A stretch of 15,809 nucleotides of DNA from JACVRN01 sp035276685 (GCA_035276685.1 DATELK010000213.1:1-15809), one strand, 5' to 3'; counted from the first letter of the stretch, positions 1 to 8,488 are shown. Notes: generated by a model from the letters alone, not told the origin. A program made the numbers and translations.

Positions 1-46
1 GGCGGGTCTCTAGTCTAGGTATAACCCGCCCGCTACGGCAGGCGGT
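1..46. repeat. GC-rich imperfect hairpin / inverted repeat
   Basis: Positions 1-7 (GGCGGGT) are the exact reverse complement of 24-30. A second, overlapping hairpin pairs 24-33 with 38-46 around the loop TACG, with one bulged C (27) and one mismatch (31/40). The two foldings are mutually exclusive because they share 24-30. Compact GC hairpins like this are common as dispersed intergenic repeats in GC-rich bacteria, but whether this one is dispersed cannot be seen from one window. No T-run follows on either strand, so a factor-independent terminator is not supported. Confidence 0.5.
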
Positions 47-109
47 ACTGACCTGTCTGGCCTAAGTGCAGCAAATATTGGAGTTGTGCAATATATAAAC
101 GGGGTTACG

Positions 110-382
110 ATGACTTGAATTATTCCAAAGCAGACTTGAATTACTCCAATTCAAGTCTGCTTCGGAGCAATTCAAGTCTGCTTTGGGGCTATACAAGCTT
201 GAATTGCTTCTAGACAAGTCTGCTTTGGGGCAATTCAAGTCTGCATTGCCTCTGGACAAGCTTGAATTGGAGTAATTCAAGTCTGCATAGCTCCGATGCA
301 AGCTTGAATTACTCCGAAGCAGACTTGAATAGCTCCTGTACAAGTCTGCACAGGAGCTATTCAAGTCTGCTTTGCTTTAATT
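110..382. repeat. Thirteen-unit 21-bp tandem array with mixed core orientation
   Basis: Cores begin at 110, 131, 152, 173, 194, 215, 236, 257, 278, 299, 320, 341 and 362, exactly every 21 bp. Forward cores read CAAGTCTGC (152, 173, 215, 236, 278, 341, 362). Reverse cores read CAGACTTGA (131, 320; near-match at 110). Three units (194, 257, 299) carry a hybrid, CAAGCTTGA, made of the left half of each and containing a palindrome. The 12-bp remainder of each unit varies but often contains AATT and CTCC or GGAG. The array is more AT-rich than the genes and begins 21 bp past the carboxyltransferase stop codon. Both strands are stop-free in one frame and read as a heptad, but no ATG start or ribosome binding site accompanies those frames, so I treat it as non-coding. 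Confidence 0.9.
317..372. repeat. Perfect 23-bp inverted repeat inside the 21-bp array
   Basis: Positions 317-339 are the exact reverse complement of 350-372, with a 10-nt loop at 340-349 that is itself a forward array core. A second strong hairpin lies at 128-142/148-162 (15 bp, loop ACTCC). The larger hairpin would sit 32 nt past the stop of the minus-strand carboxyltransferase gene in its transcript. It could stabilise the 3' end or slow transcription, but no U-tract follows, so a canonical terminator is not supported. Confidence 0.75.
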
Positions 383-403
383 GCTTGTGGTTTCTCTCTT
401 TCT

Positions 404-1978
<1,575 letters not shown>

Positions 1979-2029
1979 CTATCAAATCTTCGTCTTTAGC
2001 CGGAATCTGAAAGAACGACTCTTAAGTTA

Positions 2030-2863
2030 TCAGGCCACCATGCGCCGACGCAAACTGCGCATGGCCCATTCTGTGAAACAGAGCGCCATGACAACCAGAT
2101 AAAGCATCTCCCACAGGTGACGCCTGAAGAACTGGCCCGTCAGCAGAGCGCGCGTTAAATCGATGGCGCTCGTGATAGGCAGCGCCCACGCAAGGACTTG
2201 TAAGGGGCGCGGCAGCACGTCTATGGGGAACCACGCGCCGCACAGGAAGATGAGCGAGAAGAAGATGGCCATGTAGAAGTTGTAAGAGTCTATGTCGTGA
2301 ACGTGCGCCGTTATCCCCAGCGAGAGCCCCGCTATGAAGAAGCTTCCCATGAGAAGAGGGAGCGGAGCGAGCGCGGCCCAGGGCGAAGTCGCCGCGCCGA
2401 AGATTACGAGTATGAAGAGGATGATGACGGCGTCTATCAGCGCCTTCGTCACGGCCCAGAGGATTTCCGCGAAGGCCAGAGACTCCGCCTCAATGGGCGT
2501 GGCTAAGATAGCGTCGTAAGTAGATTGATAGACCATGCGGAAGTAGGAGGCGTAGGTCGTCTCGAACATGGCGCGCATGATGACCGTGAAGGCAAGAATG
2601 CCCGCGCCGACGAAGGTCAGGTAAGGCACATCCTGCACCCTTGAGGTGACGAGCGCGCCCACGCCCCAACCGAACGCCAGAATCGAGAAGATGGGCTCCA
2701 TGATGGGTGCAATCATCTGCACTTTCCAGGTGCGAAGGTGCACCAGCAGGTTCCTGCGCCAGACGGCCAGCGCGTCGCGCAGGTCGACGCGGCTGTAGGC
2801 CAGAGCGCCCCGCGAGGTCTTCAGCTCCATGCCTCTTCTTTCGTCTGAAACCGTAGCACTCAT
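2030..2863 (-). CDS. ABC-2 type exporter permease (NodJ/DrrB-like)
   Basis: This 277-residue integral membrane protein is the permease of an ABC exporter in the ABC-2 family. About six hydrophobic segments are visible at roughly 50-72, 80-100, 132-156, 160-186, 195-216 and 250-268. The segment at 209-243 (GAWFPIDVLPRPLQVLAWAL and following) matches the conserved ABC-2 signature of NodJ, DrrB and related drug, polyketide or lipo-oligosaccharide exporters. The first 45 residues are polar and likely cytoplasmic. It follows the DUF402 gene by 13 nt and is two genes downstream of its presumed ATPase. GAAGAAGAG lies just before the ATG. The exported substrate cannot be told from sequence. Confidence 0.9.
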   Translation of the reverse strand: MSATVSDERRGMELKTSRGALAYSRVDLRDALAVWRRNLLVHLRTWKVQMIAPIMEPIFSILAFGWGVGALVTSRVQDVPYLTFVGAGILAFTVIMRAMFETTYASYFRMVYQSTYDAILATPIEAESLAFAEILWAVTKALIDAVIILFILVIFGAATSPWAALAPLPLLMGSFFIAGLSLGITAHVHDIDSYNFYMAIFFSLIFLCGAWFPIDVLPRPLQVLAWALPITSAIDLTRALLTGQFFRRHLWEMLYLVVMALCFTEWAMRSLRRRMVA

Positions 2864-2876
2864 CTCTTCTTCATCC

Positions 2877-3371
2877 TCAATGGTCGAAAGGGAATGCTCG
2901 CCCTTGAATCAAAGCCTGTAGCTCATCAAGAGCCCTGTGCGCGCCGCTCCGAACCTCTTCCGGGTAAGCGTACCTCGCGGCGTTCTGCTCAAACTCGTCC
3001 AAATCAAGTACCTCGTAAGAGAGGTCTGGCGCGACCACTATGTCTATGTCAAGGTCAACGTAAGTCAGCGTGCCGCCTTCGAGCGCGGGCGGCATGTTCA
3101 CGTTGCAGTAAAAATTTCTGACGCTCCCGTCCGGCTCAAGAAAACGAAAGACGTTATACCAGCGGTTGAGCCAGTAATACTCTATGCTCACCGTGCCGCG
3201 TCTGATAAGGCCCAGTTGAGCGTGATTGACTTCCTCTTCAAAGGCCGCGTCAAGTATGAGAAGCTCCACGCGACGCTCCAACACTTTCGCGCGCCACTTG
3301 CGATGAGCCGTCCCGTCATACTTCAACACCTGAATAGTCACTTCTTCCATCGTTATGACTTGCTCCTTCAT
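2877..3371 (-). CDS. DUF402 domain protein (possible nucleoside phosphatase or RNase)
   Basis: This 164-residue protein fits the DUF402 family. The diagnostic stretch includes RWYNVF (70-75), YCNVNMPP (88-95), YVDLDIDI (104-111) and LDLDEFE (122-128). These supply the clustered Asp, Asn and Glu residues that bind metal in characterised members. Known members include the Gram-positive nucleoside tri/diphosphatase YgaC (Ntdp) and an archaeal RNA-binding FAU-1 protein, so hydrolysis of a phosphorylated nucleotide or RNA is the best guess. Which activity applies is unknown. Its ATG overlaps the TGA of the ABC ATPase (ATGA at 3371-3368), implying coupled translation, and the permease follows by 13 nt, placing it in the middle of an exporter operon. 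Confidence 0.85.
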   Translation of the reverse strand: MKEQVITMEEVTIQVLKYDGTAHRKWRAKVLERRVELLILDAAFEEEVNHAQLGLIRRGTVSIEYYWLNRWYNVFRFLEPDGSVRNFYCNVNMPPALEGGTLTYVDLDIDIVVAPDLSYEVLDLDEFEQNAARYAYPEEVRSGAHRALDELQALIQGRAFPFDH

Positions 3372-4288
3372 CGCCCGTCCACAGCTTCGCCCGTATCTAC
3401 GAGTTGAAGAAACACGTCCTCCAGATTAGAGGGGCGCACGATGAGGCGCTGACCTTCGTAGGCACGAAGGAGCGGCGTCAGGGCTTCGGGCGAAGGCGCG
3501 AAGTATAGGTGCGCTCCGCCGCGCTCTACGGCCATGACGCCGTCGGGCACGGGAAGCAGCGGCCTCGAATCTATATCGCGCACCTCAAGCGCGTAGGACG
3601 AGACGCGCTCCCGTACAAGCTCCTGCGGCTTGCCCCCGGCAAGTATGCGACCCTTGTCTATCACCAGCAGCCGCTCGCAGAGCTTCTCGGCCTCTTCCAT
3701 GTAGTGCGTGGAGATGATTATGGTGACGCGGGACTGGCGACGAAACTCTTCCAGCCTCTGCCAGATTTCCTGACGAACGTGAGGGTCAAGGCCTGTCGTA
3801 GGCTCGTCCAGCACGAGCAGTCGCGGGCGGTGCAGGAGCGCGCGAACTATCATGAGCCTGCGCTTCATGCCGCCCGACAGCTCTTCCACACGCGCGTCGG
3901 CGCGGCCCTCAAGACCTATCAGGCGCAGAAGCTCGTCGCTTCTTTCTTCGGCCTCACTCCTGGGGATGCGAAAGTAGCGCGCGGTGATGAGCAGGTTCTG
4001 GCGGACGTTCAAGTCCGGGTCTAGGTTGTTGTCCTGCGGGACTACGCCTATGAGAGAGCGCACGCGGCGTGCTTCCGTGCGAACGTCAAGGCCTTCGACC
4101 GTGAGAGTGCCCGCCGTGAGCGGAGAGCGGCAGGCAATCATACGCATGGTGGTGGATTTACCAGCGCCGTTCGGCCCAAGGAGGCCGAAGGTCTCGCCGC
4201 GCCCGACAGTGAAATCTATTGCGTCCACGGCGCGCAGGGAGCCATAAATCTTCGTCAGCCCGCGCGCCTCAATAACATCTTCTTTCAT
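3368..4288 (-). CDS. ABC exporter ATP-binding protein (NodI/DrrA-like)
   Basis: This is the nucleotide-binding subunit of the exporter, 306 residues from the ATG at 4288. Visible motifs are Walker A GPNGAGKS (38-45), Q-loop Gln85, signature LSGGM (137-141), Walker B LLVLDEP (157-163) and the switch His195. The C-terminal RPSNLEDVFLQLVDTG (285-300) is typical of DrrA/NodI proteins. The frame stays open to a TTG at 4351, but that extension (RFPRVADRLRNRR and on) comes from a palindromic repeat and has no family counterpart, so I use 4288. No Shine-Dalgarno precedes this ATG, because the repeat (4287-4367) runs right up to it. It pairs with the permease at 2030-2863 and overlaps the DUF402 gene by four bases. 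Confidence 0.93.
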   Translation of the reverse strand: MKEDVIEARGLTKIYGSLRAVDAIDFTVGRGETFGLLGPNGAGKSTTMRMIACRSPLTAGTLTVEGLDVRTEARRVRSLIGVVPQDNNLDPDLNVRQNLLITARYFRIPRSEAEERSDELLRLIGLEGRADARVEELSGGMKRRLMIVRALLHRPRLLVLDEPTTGLDPHVRQEIWQRLEEFRRQSRVTIIISTHYMEEAEKLCERLLVIDKGRILAGGKPQELVRERVSSYALEVRDIDSRPLLPVPDGVMAVERGGAHLYFAPSPEALTPLLRAYEGQRLIVRPSNLEDVFLQLVDTGEAVDGR

Positions 4289-4367
4289 TTTAGATTTTCG
4301 ATTAGGGGGCCTGCGATTTCGTAAGCGGTCTGCGACTCTCGGAAATCGCAAATCGAAAATCTAAAAT
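4287..4367. repeat. Long imperfect palindrome between transaldolase and ABC ATPase genes
   Basis: Positions 4287-4303 are the exact reverse complement of 4351-4367 (17 bp, AT-rich). The palindrome continues inward with a second perfect 9-bp arm, 4312-4320 against 4342-4350, separated by an 8-nt bulge AGGGGGCC on one side only. The element starts 6 nt past the transaldolase stop and its far arm includes the last two bases of the ATPase start codon. Base composition (short AATCGAAAATCTAAAA-type words) is unlike the flanking genes. It resembles a non-autonomous dispersed palindromic repeat; genome-wide copies would have to be checked. Confidence 0.8.
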
Positions 4368-4373
4368 CGCGCC

Positions 4374-5024
4374 CTACTGTCTTCCGCTCTTCTTCCAGTC
4401 GGCAAGGAACTGTTCGAGCCCCTTGTCGGTGAGCGGGTGCTTGATAAGCTGCTGTATGACCTTGAAGGGCATGGTGGCAACGTCTGCTCCCATGCGCGCG
4501 GCCTCGACTACGTGTATCGGATGGCGAATGCTCGCGGCCAGCACTTCCGTATCCCAGTCGTAGTTGTCGTAAATCTCGACTATCTCTGCCAGAAGCGCTA
4601 GGCCGTTCTGACCTATGTCGTCGAGCCGCCCGAGGAAGGGACTGATGTAGGCCGCGCCAGCCTTGGCCGCTAGTATCGCCTGAGCGGCCGAGAAGCAGAG
4701 CGTGACGTTGACGCCAATGCCTTCGTCCGTGAGAGCGCGCGTGGCCTTCAGGCCATCCGTCGTCAGCGGACACTTAACCACGACATTCGGAGCGATGCGA
4801 GCGTACTCGCGCCCCTCGCGCAGCATCCCTGCCAGGTCAAGGCTCGTGACTTCGGCAGAGACGGGCCCCTGCGTTATCTCGCAGATGGCCGCTATGTGCT
4901 GCTTGAAATCCACGTTGCCCTCTTTGGCTACGAGCGAAGGGTTGGTAGTGACGCCGTCCAGCACTCCCTGTGCCTGCGCCTCTCGTATCTCGTCCAGATT
5001 GGCAGTATCAATAAAGAATTTCAT
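4374..5024 (-). CDS. tal: Transaldolase, small TalC/FSA-like type
   Basis: This 216-residue enzyme belongs to the short transaldolase family that transfers dihydroxyacetone units between sugar phosphates in the pentose phosphate pathway. It begins MKFFIDTANLDEI, the standard family opening. It carries TTNPSL (26-31), VVVKCPLT with the Schiff-base Lys84, NVTLCFS (106-112), SPFLGRLDDIG (128-138) and a MPFKVI end motif. Glu58 in SAEVTSLD matches true transaldolases rather than fructose-6-phosphate aldolase, which has Gln nearby. The frame extends to 5042 and another ATG lies at 5027, but GGAGG at 5034-5030 sits five bases from the ATG at 5024, which decides the start. It is flanked on both sides by palindromic repeats. 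Confidence 0.93.
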   Translation of the reverse strand: MKFFIDTANLDEIREAQAQGVLDGVTTNPSLVAKEGNVDFKQHIAAICEITQGPVSAEVTSLDLAGMLREGREYARIAPNVVVKCPLTTDGLKATRALTDEGIGVNVTLCFSAAQAILAAKAGAAYISPFLGRLDDIGQNGLALLAEIVEIYDNYDWDTEVLAASIRHPIHVVEAARMGADVATMPFKVIQQLIKHPLTDKGLEQFLADWKKSGRQ

Positions 5025-5029
5025 CATAA

Positions 5030-5034
5030 CCTCC
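5030..5034 (-). promoter_or_regulatory. Shine-Dalgarno of the transaldolase gene
   Basis: GGAGG on the minus strand, five bases before the ATG at 5024 and only two before a tandem ATG at 5027. The spacing favours 5024, giving the canonical MKFFIDTANL start. It lies about ten bases outside the edge of the 5044-5132 repeat, so the repeat spared it. Confidence 0.75.
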
Positions 5035-5043
5035 AAAAGCAAG

Positions 5044-5132
5044 TCAGAAGGCAGAATGCAGAGTGATGAATTAAAGAATAATTCAAATTGAGTTCTTCTT
5101 CTAATTCATCATTCTGCACTCTGACTTCTGCA
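5044..5132. repeat. Imperfect palindrome overlapping the 3' end of the FAH-family gene
   Basis: The arm at about 5044-5073 is nearly the reverse complement of about 5102-5132. Both are built from words such as TCAGAA, TGCAGA and GATGAATTA, with only a few mismatches. A shorter inner arm follows (5074-5078 against 5096-5100), and the centre at 5079-5095 is AT-rich. The right arm contains the stop codon and last eight or so codons of the upstream FAH-family gene. Sequence of this kind is typical of short non-coding dispersed repeats, but copies elsewhere are not visible here. Confidence 0.75.
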
Positions 5133-5906
5133 TTTATTTCTTAGCGTGCCTATGCCTTCGACCTCTACTTCCACCGTGTCGCCCGCAGAGAGGCGCGAGA
5201 CGCCTGCGGGCGTGCCCGTCGCGATTACGTCTCCTGGGTAGAGAGTCATTATATGTGAAATGTAGCGAATCAGCATGGGGACGGGGAAGGCCATCTGCGA
5301 GGTGCGCCCCTGCTGTTTAGTTTCGCCGTTGACTCTTGTGACGACCTCTACGTCCAGAGGGCTGATGTCCGTCTCTATGACCGGCCCCACGGGGCAGAAG
5401 GTGTCGAAGGACTTGCCGCGCGTGAACTGAACGTCCCTGCGCTGAAGGTCGCGTGCCGTCACGTCGTTCAGGCAGGTGTAGCCCATGACAAAGTGCAGCG
5501 GGTCGTCGTCCGCACGAAGCTTCCGCGCGGGACGTCCGATAACGACGGCCAACTCTCCCTCGTGCTCTACCTGATTGGATTCAGGCGGAAGCTCTATCGA
5601 ATCAAACGGGCCTATGATGGACGAAGGCGCTTTGAGAAAGAGGAGCGGCTCGGGCGGCATGGGATTCCCAAGTTCCGCCGCGTGCTCTTTGTAGTTGCGC
5701 CCGACGCAGACAATCTTTGAAGGCGAGACAGGAGCAAGGAGCTTAACCTCCGCAGACGGAATTTCCCGCTGCTCGTGCTGCCAGTGATTTTGTCCGAGCA
5801 CTTCATTCCAGCGCTCGCTCGGATTGACGGGACGCACCGCGCCGCCTTCTATCACGCCGTAAGAGACGAGCGCAGAGTCCTTGTGTGTAAAGCGACAGAT
5901 TTTCAT
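5109..5906 (-). CDS. Fumarylacetoacetate hydrolase family protein
   Basis: This 265-residue protein belongs to the FAH superfamily of metal-dependent hydrolases, decarboxylases and isomerases acting on 2-oxo acids, for example acylpyruvases (FAHD1) and 2-hydroxyhepta-2,4-diene-1,7-dioate isomerases. It has CVGRNYKEHAAELGN (67-81), the metal ligands Glu116, Glu118 and Asp148 in HEGELAVVIG and LNDVTARD, then RGKSFDTFCPVGP (163-175) and IATGTPAGV (228-236). The exact substrate cannot be assigned. The usual family ending near GIGTLRN is followed by KCRSQSAE, which is encoded by a palindromic repeat that also supplies the stop codon. Its ATG overlaps the stop of the FN3 lipoprotein gene (ATGA, 5906-5903), so translation is probably coupled. 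Confidence 0.92.
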   Translation of the reverse strand: MKICRFTHKDSALVSYGVIEGGAVRPVNPSERWNEVLGQNHWQHEQREIPSAEVKLLAPVSPSKIVCVGRNYKEHAAELGNPMPPEPLLFLKAPSSIIGPFDSIELPPESNQVEHEGELAVVIGRPARKLRADDDPLHFVMGYTCLNDVTARDLQRRDVQFTRGKSFDTFCPVGPVIETDISPLDVEVVTRVNGETKQQGRTSQMAFPVPMLIRYISHIMTLYPGDVIATGTPAGVSRLSAGDTVEVEVEGIGTLRNKCRSQSAE

Positions 5907-7039
5907 GGCACTGTCTCGGAGACGACTTCGGACGGCTGGCTTATGTTGCCGTTCGTATCGACGGCCTGCACGTAGTAGTAATAACGGCGTCCGGCCTCAA
6001 CCGTCTCATCCTGAAAAGTCGTGCGTGTCAGAAGCTCGCCGTTCAGCTTCGTCCAGTCCTTCAGGGGTAGATTCGCATCCGTGGAGCGAAAGATGTTGTA
6101 GCCCGCCACGTCGCGCTCGGGGTTGGCGGGGAAGAAGAGCGAGATGCGCCCCGGCGCTGCCGCAGCCGTCACGCGCCCCGGCGCTGAAGGCGGAAAGATG
6201 TCCTTAGGCTCAACGGCGACGGTGTTCGAGTTCACGCTCTCCACCTGCGCGCCGTTTGTGCCTAAAGAGACAGAGCGCACAATGTAGTTGTAGCGAGCGC
6301 CGAAGCGGAAATTTTTGTCCGAGTACTCCGTGCCGCTAATCAAGGTGGTGTTGATGGGCGTCTGCCCGCTTTCCGCCTGCGACTGGTCGTAGCGATATAT
6401 GTTGTAGCCCAGCAGGTTGACGGGCGTGGAGTTGTCTATGTTGGAGGCGGGCGGCTGCCAGCGAATCGTGATGGCGCTCTCCGTCACCTCCGCTGCGCCC
6501 GTAAGAGTCGGCGGCAAGGCTATGCGCGCGGCGGGCTCTATCAAAAGGAAGTTTGAGAACCCCGCGCGCTGGCCTGCGGCGTTGACGTATCGAAGAGCGT
6601 AGCGAAGACGCGTGGGCGCTCCAGCCAACTCAAGCGTGTCTACGTAAGTAATAGTCGCGTCGGGCGCGTTTCTGATGCTCTCATAGGTGACTGAGCCTAT
6701 GAGCGTGGCGCGCGAAGAGAACTCATCCTCGGTCAGAGGCAGAGGGGCGTCCGGGCGCTCGGCCAGTCTGTAGACATCTATGCGACGAATGCTCTGGACG
6801 CTGGTGTCTGGGGCGTTGCGCTGCGGCGCGGGCCACTGAAGAAAAACCTGGTTGCCGCGCTGAGCGCCGGAGAGGGCTTCGGTGCGCTGCGGCACGCGTT
6901 CTACGGGCGCGAGCGGCGGCCTACGCTTCCCGCAGGCTAGGGCAAAGGTAAGAGCCGCAAGAGTAAGGAAGCAAAAGCAGGTAAGGCTTAGACCATTTTG
7001 GGGAAAAGAGATTTTCAGCGTGCTTTTATCCTTCTTCAC
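5903..7039 (-). CDS. Lipoprotein with fibronectin type III domains
   Basis: This 378-residue exported protein opens with a basic stretch, a hydrophobic segment (about 16-35) and a Cys36 in FALACGKRRPPLAP. That reads as a lipobox, slightly off consensus, followed by the Pro-rich linker often seen in small envelope lipoproteins. Three FN3-like beta-sandwich repeats follow, at roughly 50-170, 175-278 and 283-378. Signs are Trp/Pro openings (RWQPP, FFPANP), YNIYR/YNIFR strands and YYYYVQAVD-type endings. FN3 domains usually bind other proteins or polysaccharides, so envelope anchoring is likely, but the partner is unknown. The start is GTG at 7039 with AAGAAGG upstream. It lies 12 nt after hslU and overlaps the FAH-family gene by four bases. 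Confidence 0.85.
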   Translation of the reverse strand: MKKDKSTLKISFPQNGLSLTCFCFLTLAALTFALACGKRRPPLAPVERVPQRTEALSGAQRGNQVFLQWPAPQRNAPDTSVQSIRRIDVYRLAERPDAPLPLTEDEFSSRATLIGSVTYESIRNAPDATITYVDTLELAGAPTRLRYALRYVNAAGQRAGFSNFLLIEPAARIALPPTLTGAAEVTESAITIRWQPPASNIDNSTPVNLLGYNIYRYDQSQAESGQTPINTTLISGTEYSDKNFRFGARYNYIVRSVSLGTNGAQVESVNSNTVAVEPKDIFPPSAPGRVTAAAAPGRISLFFPANPERDVAGYNIFRSTDANLPLKDWTKLNGELLTRTTFQDETVEAGRRYYYYVQAVDTNGNISQPSEVVSETVP

Positions 7040-7051
7040 TTCCGGCCTTCT

Positions 7052-8488
7052 TCACAGTATGTATCGGCTGAGGTCCTGGTCTTTGACGGTCTCTTCGAGC
7101 ATGCGGTTGACGTAAAGCGCGTCAATGCGCTGCTCCTTGGGCTCAAGGTCGGGCCCCTCGAAGCTTATCTCGTCCAGCAGCTTCTCCATGATGGTGTGCA
7201 GTCTTCGCGCTCCTATGTCTTCGGTCGTCTGGTTGACGCGCGCGGCGAAGTTTGCGACCGCATCGATGGCGTCCTCAGTAAAATCTATATGGACGCCCTC
7301 CGTCTCCATCAGCGCCTTGTACTGCTTAATCAGAGCGTTCTTGGGCTCCGTCAGAATCCGCTTGAAGTCTTCGATAGTCAGCGACTCAAGCTCCACGCGA
7401 ATGGGGAAGCGGCCCTGTAGCTCCGGTATCAAATCCGAAGGCTTGGAGACGTGGAAAGCGCCTGCGGCTATAAAGAGTATGTGGTCAGTGCGAACCATGC
7501 CGTAGCGAGTGTTGACAGTGGTGCCTTCGACAATCGGAAGGATGTCTCGCTGCACGCCTTCGCGCGAGACGTCTGGCCCGTGGCCGGACTCACGCCCGGC
7601 AATCTTGTCCAACTCGTCCAGAAAGATTATGCCTGCGGACTCCACACGCTCAAGGGCAAGGCGGGCGACCGTCTCCATGTCTATGAGGCGCTCTTCTTCC
7701 TCCTGCATGAGGTACTCCATGGCTTCGTCGACGCGCATCTTGCGCCGCTTGGTGCGCCCCTGAAAGAGATTGCCGAGCATGTCTTTCATGTTGATGCCCA
7801 TCTCTTCTACGCCCTGCGGCCCCGCAAGCTCTATGGTGGGAAAGCTCTTTTCGCGCATCTCAATCTCTACGATGCGATTGTCGAGCTTGCCTGCGCGAAG
7901 CTGCGCCCTGAGCTTCTCGCGCGTGCGCTGGAACTGGTCGTTCTCAACGCGCGAAGACTCTGAAGCCTCATCATTCTGCTCAGCTTCTTCCTCGTCAAAA
8001 TCGAAGAAGCCCGTGGAGAGAGAAGTTTTCGGCGGCGGGAGCAGCAGGTCAAGTATGCGCTCCTCTACGTTGTGCTCGGCCTTGTCCGCAATCTCTTCTA
8101 TCTTCTCCTCACGCGTCATCTCCACGGCTATCTCGCAGAGGTCGCGAATCATGCTTTCCACGTCGCGGCCCACGTAGCCGACCTCTGTGAACTTGGAGGC
8201 CTCGACTTTAAGGAAAGGCGAGTTGGACATGCGCGCGAGGCGGCGCGCAATCTCAGTCTTGCCCACGCCCGTGGAGCCTATCATGATGATGTTCTTGGGC
8301 ATCACGTCTGCGGCCATCTCTGGCGCTAGCTTCTGGCGGCGCACGCGGTTTCTCAATGCAATGGCGACGGCGCGCTTGGCCGCAGCCTGTCCCACGACGT
8401 GCTTGTCCAGCTCCGCCACAATCTGGCGAGGCGTCATCTCGTCCAACCCAAGGGCGTCGTCCACTTCACCTTGTAAGTAAATAACCAT
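7052..8488 (-). CDS. hslU: ATP-dependent protease ATPase subunit HslU
   Basis: HslU (ClpY) is the AAA+ unfoldase that feeds substrates into HslV in the cytoplasm. Visible are DKHVVGQ (28-34), Walker A GSTGVGKT (71-78), the pore loop GYVG (104-107), an acidic intermediate domain (about 112-250), Walker B IIFLDE (287-292) and LQGRFPIRVEL (357-367). It ends SRYIL, the tail that inserts into HslV to activate it. At 478 residues it is near normal. It has about 17 residues (VIYLQGEVDDALGLDE) ahead of the usual MTPRQIV opening, so translation could also begin at the internal ATG at 8437, although the upstream ATG is not excluded. It follows hslV by 8 nt. Confidence 0.97.
   Translation of the reverse strand: MVIYLQGEVDDALGLDEMTPRQIVAELDKHVVGQAAAKRAVAIALRNRVRRQKLAPEMAADVMPKNIIMIGSTGVGKTEIARRLARMSNSPFLKVEASKFTEVGYVGRDVESMIRDLCEIAVEMTREEKIEEIADKAEHNVEERILDLLLPPPKTSLSTGFFDFDEEEAEQNDEASESSRVENDQFQRTREKLRAQLRAGKLDNRIVEIEMREKSFPTIELAGPQGVEEMGINMKDMLGNLFQGRTKRRKMRVDEAMEYLMQEEEERLIDMETVARLALERVESAGIIFLDELDKIAGRESGHGPDVSREGVQRDILPIVEGTTVNTRYGMVRTDHILFIAAGAFHVSKPSDLIPELQGRFPIRVELESLTIEDFKRILTEPKNALIKQYKALMETEGVHIDFTEDAIDAVANFAARVNQTTEDIGARRLHTIMEKLLDEISFEGPDLEPKEQRIDALYVNRMLEETVKDQDLSRYIL

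Noticed and set aside
62..364. Minus-strand 100-codon open frame and plus-strand frame 262-480 over the 21-bp array
   Set aside because: Both start only at TTG without a ribosome site, and both are explained by the quasi-palindromic 21-bp repeat, which is a multiple of three.
110..382. CRISPR array
   Set aside because: The conserved part is only about 9-12 bp with 9-12 bp between, orientation alternates, and no cas gene is near. Spacing and repeat length do not fit.
110..382. Plasmid-type iteron origin
   Set aside because: The unit length would suit iterons, but there is no replication initiator gene and the context is chromosomal housekeeping genes.
4289..4351. 21-residue N-terminal extension of the ABC ATPase
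   Set aside because: It is encoded entirely by the palindromic repeat, starts at TTG and has no counterpart in the family.
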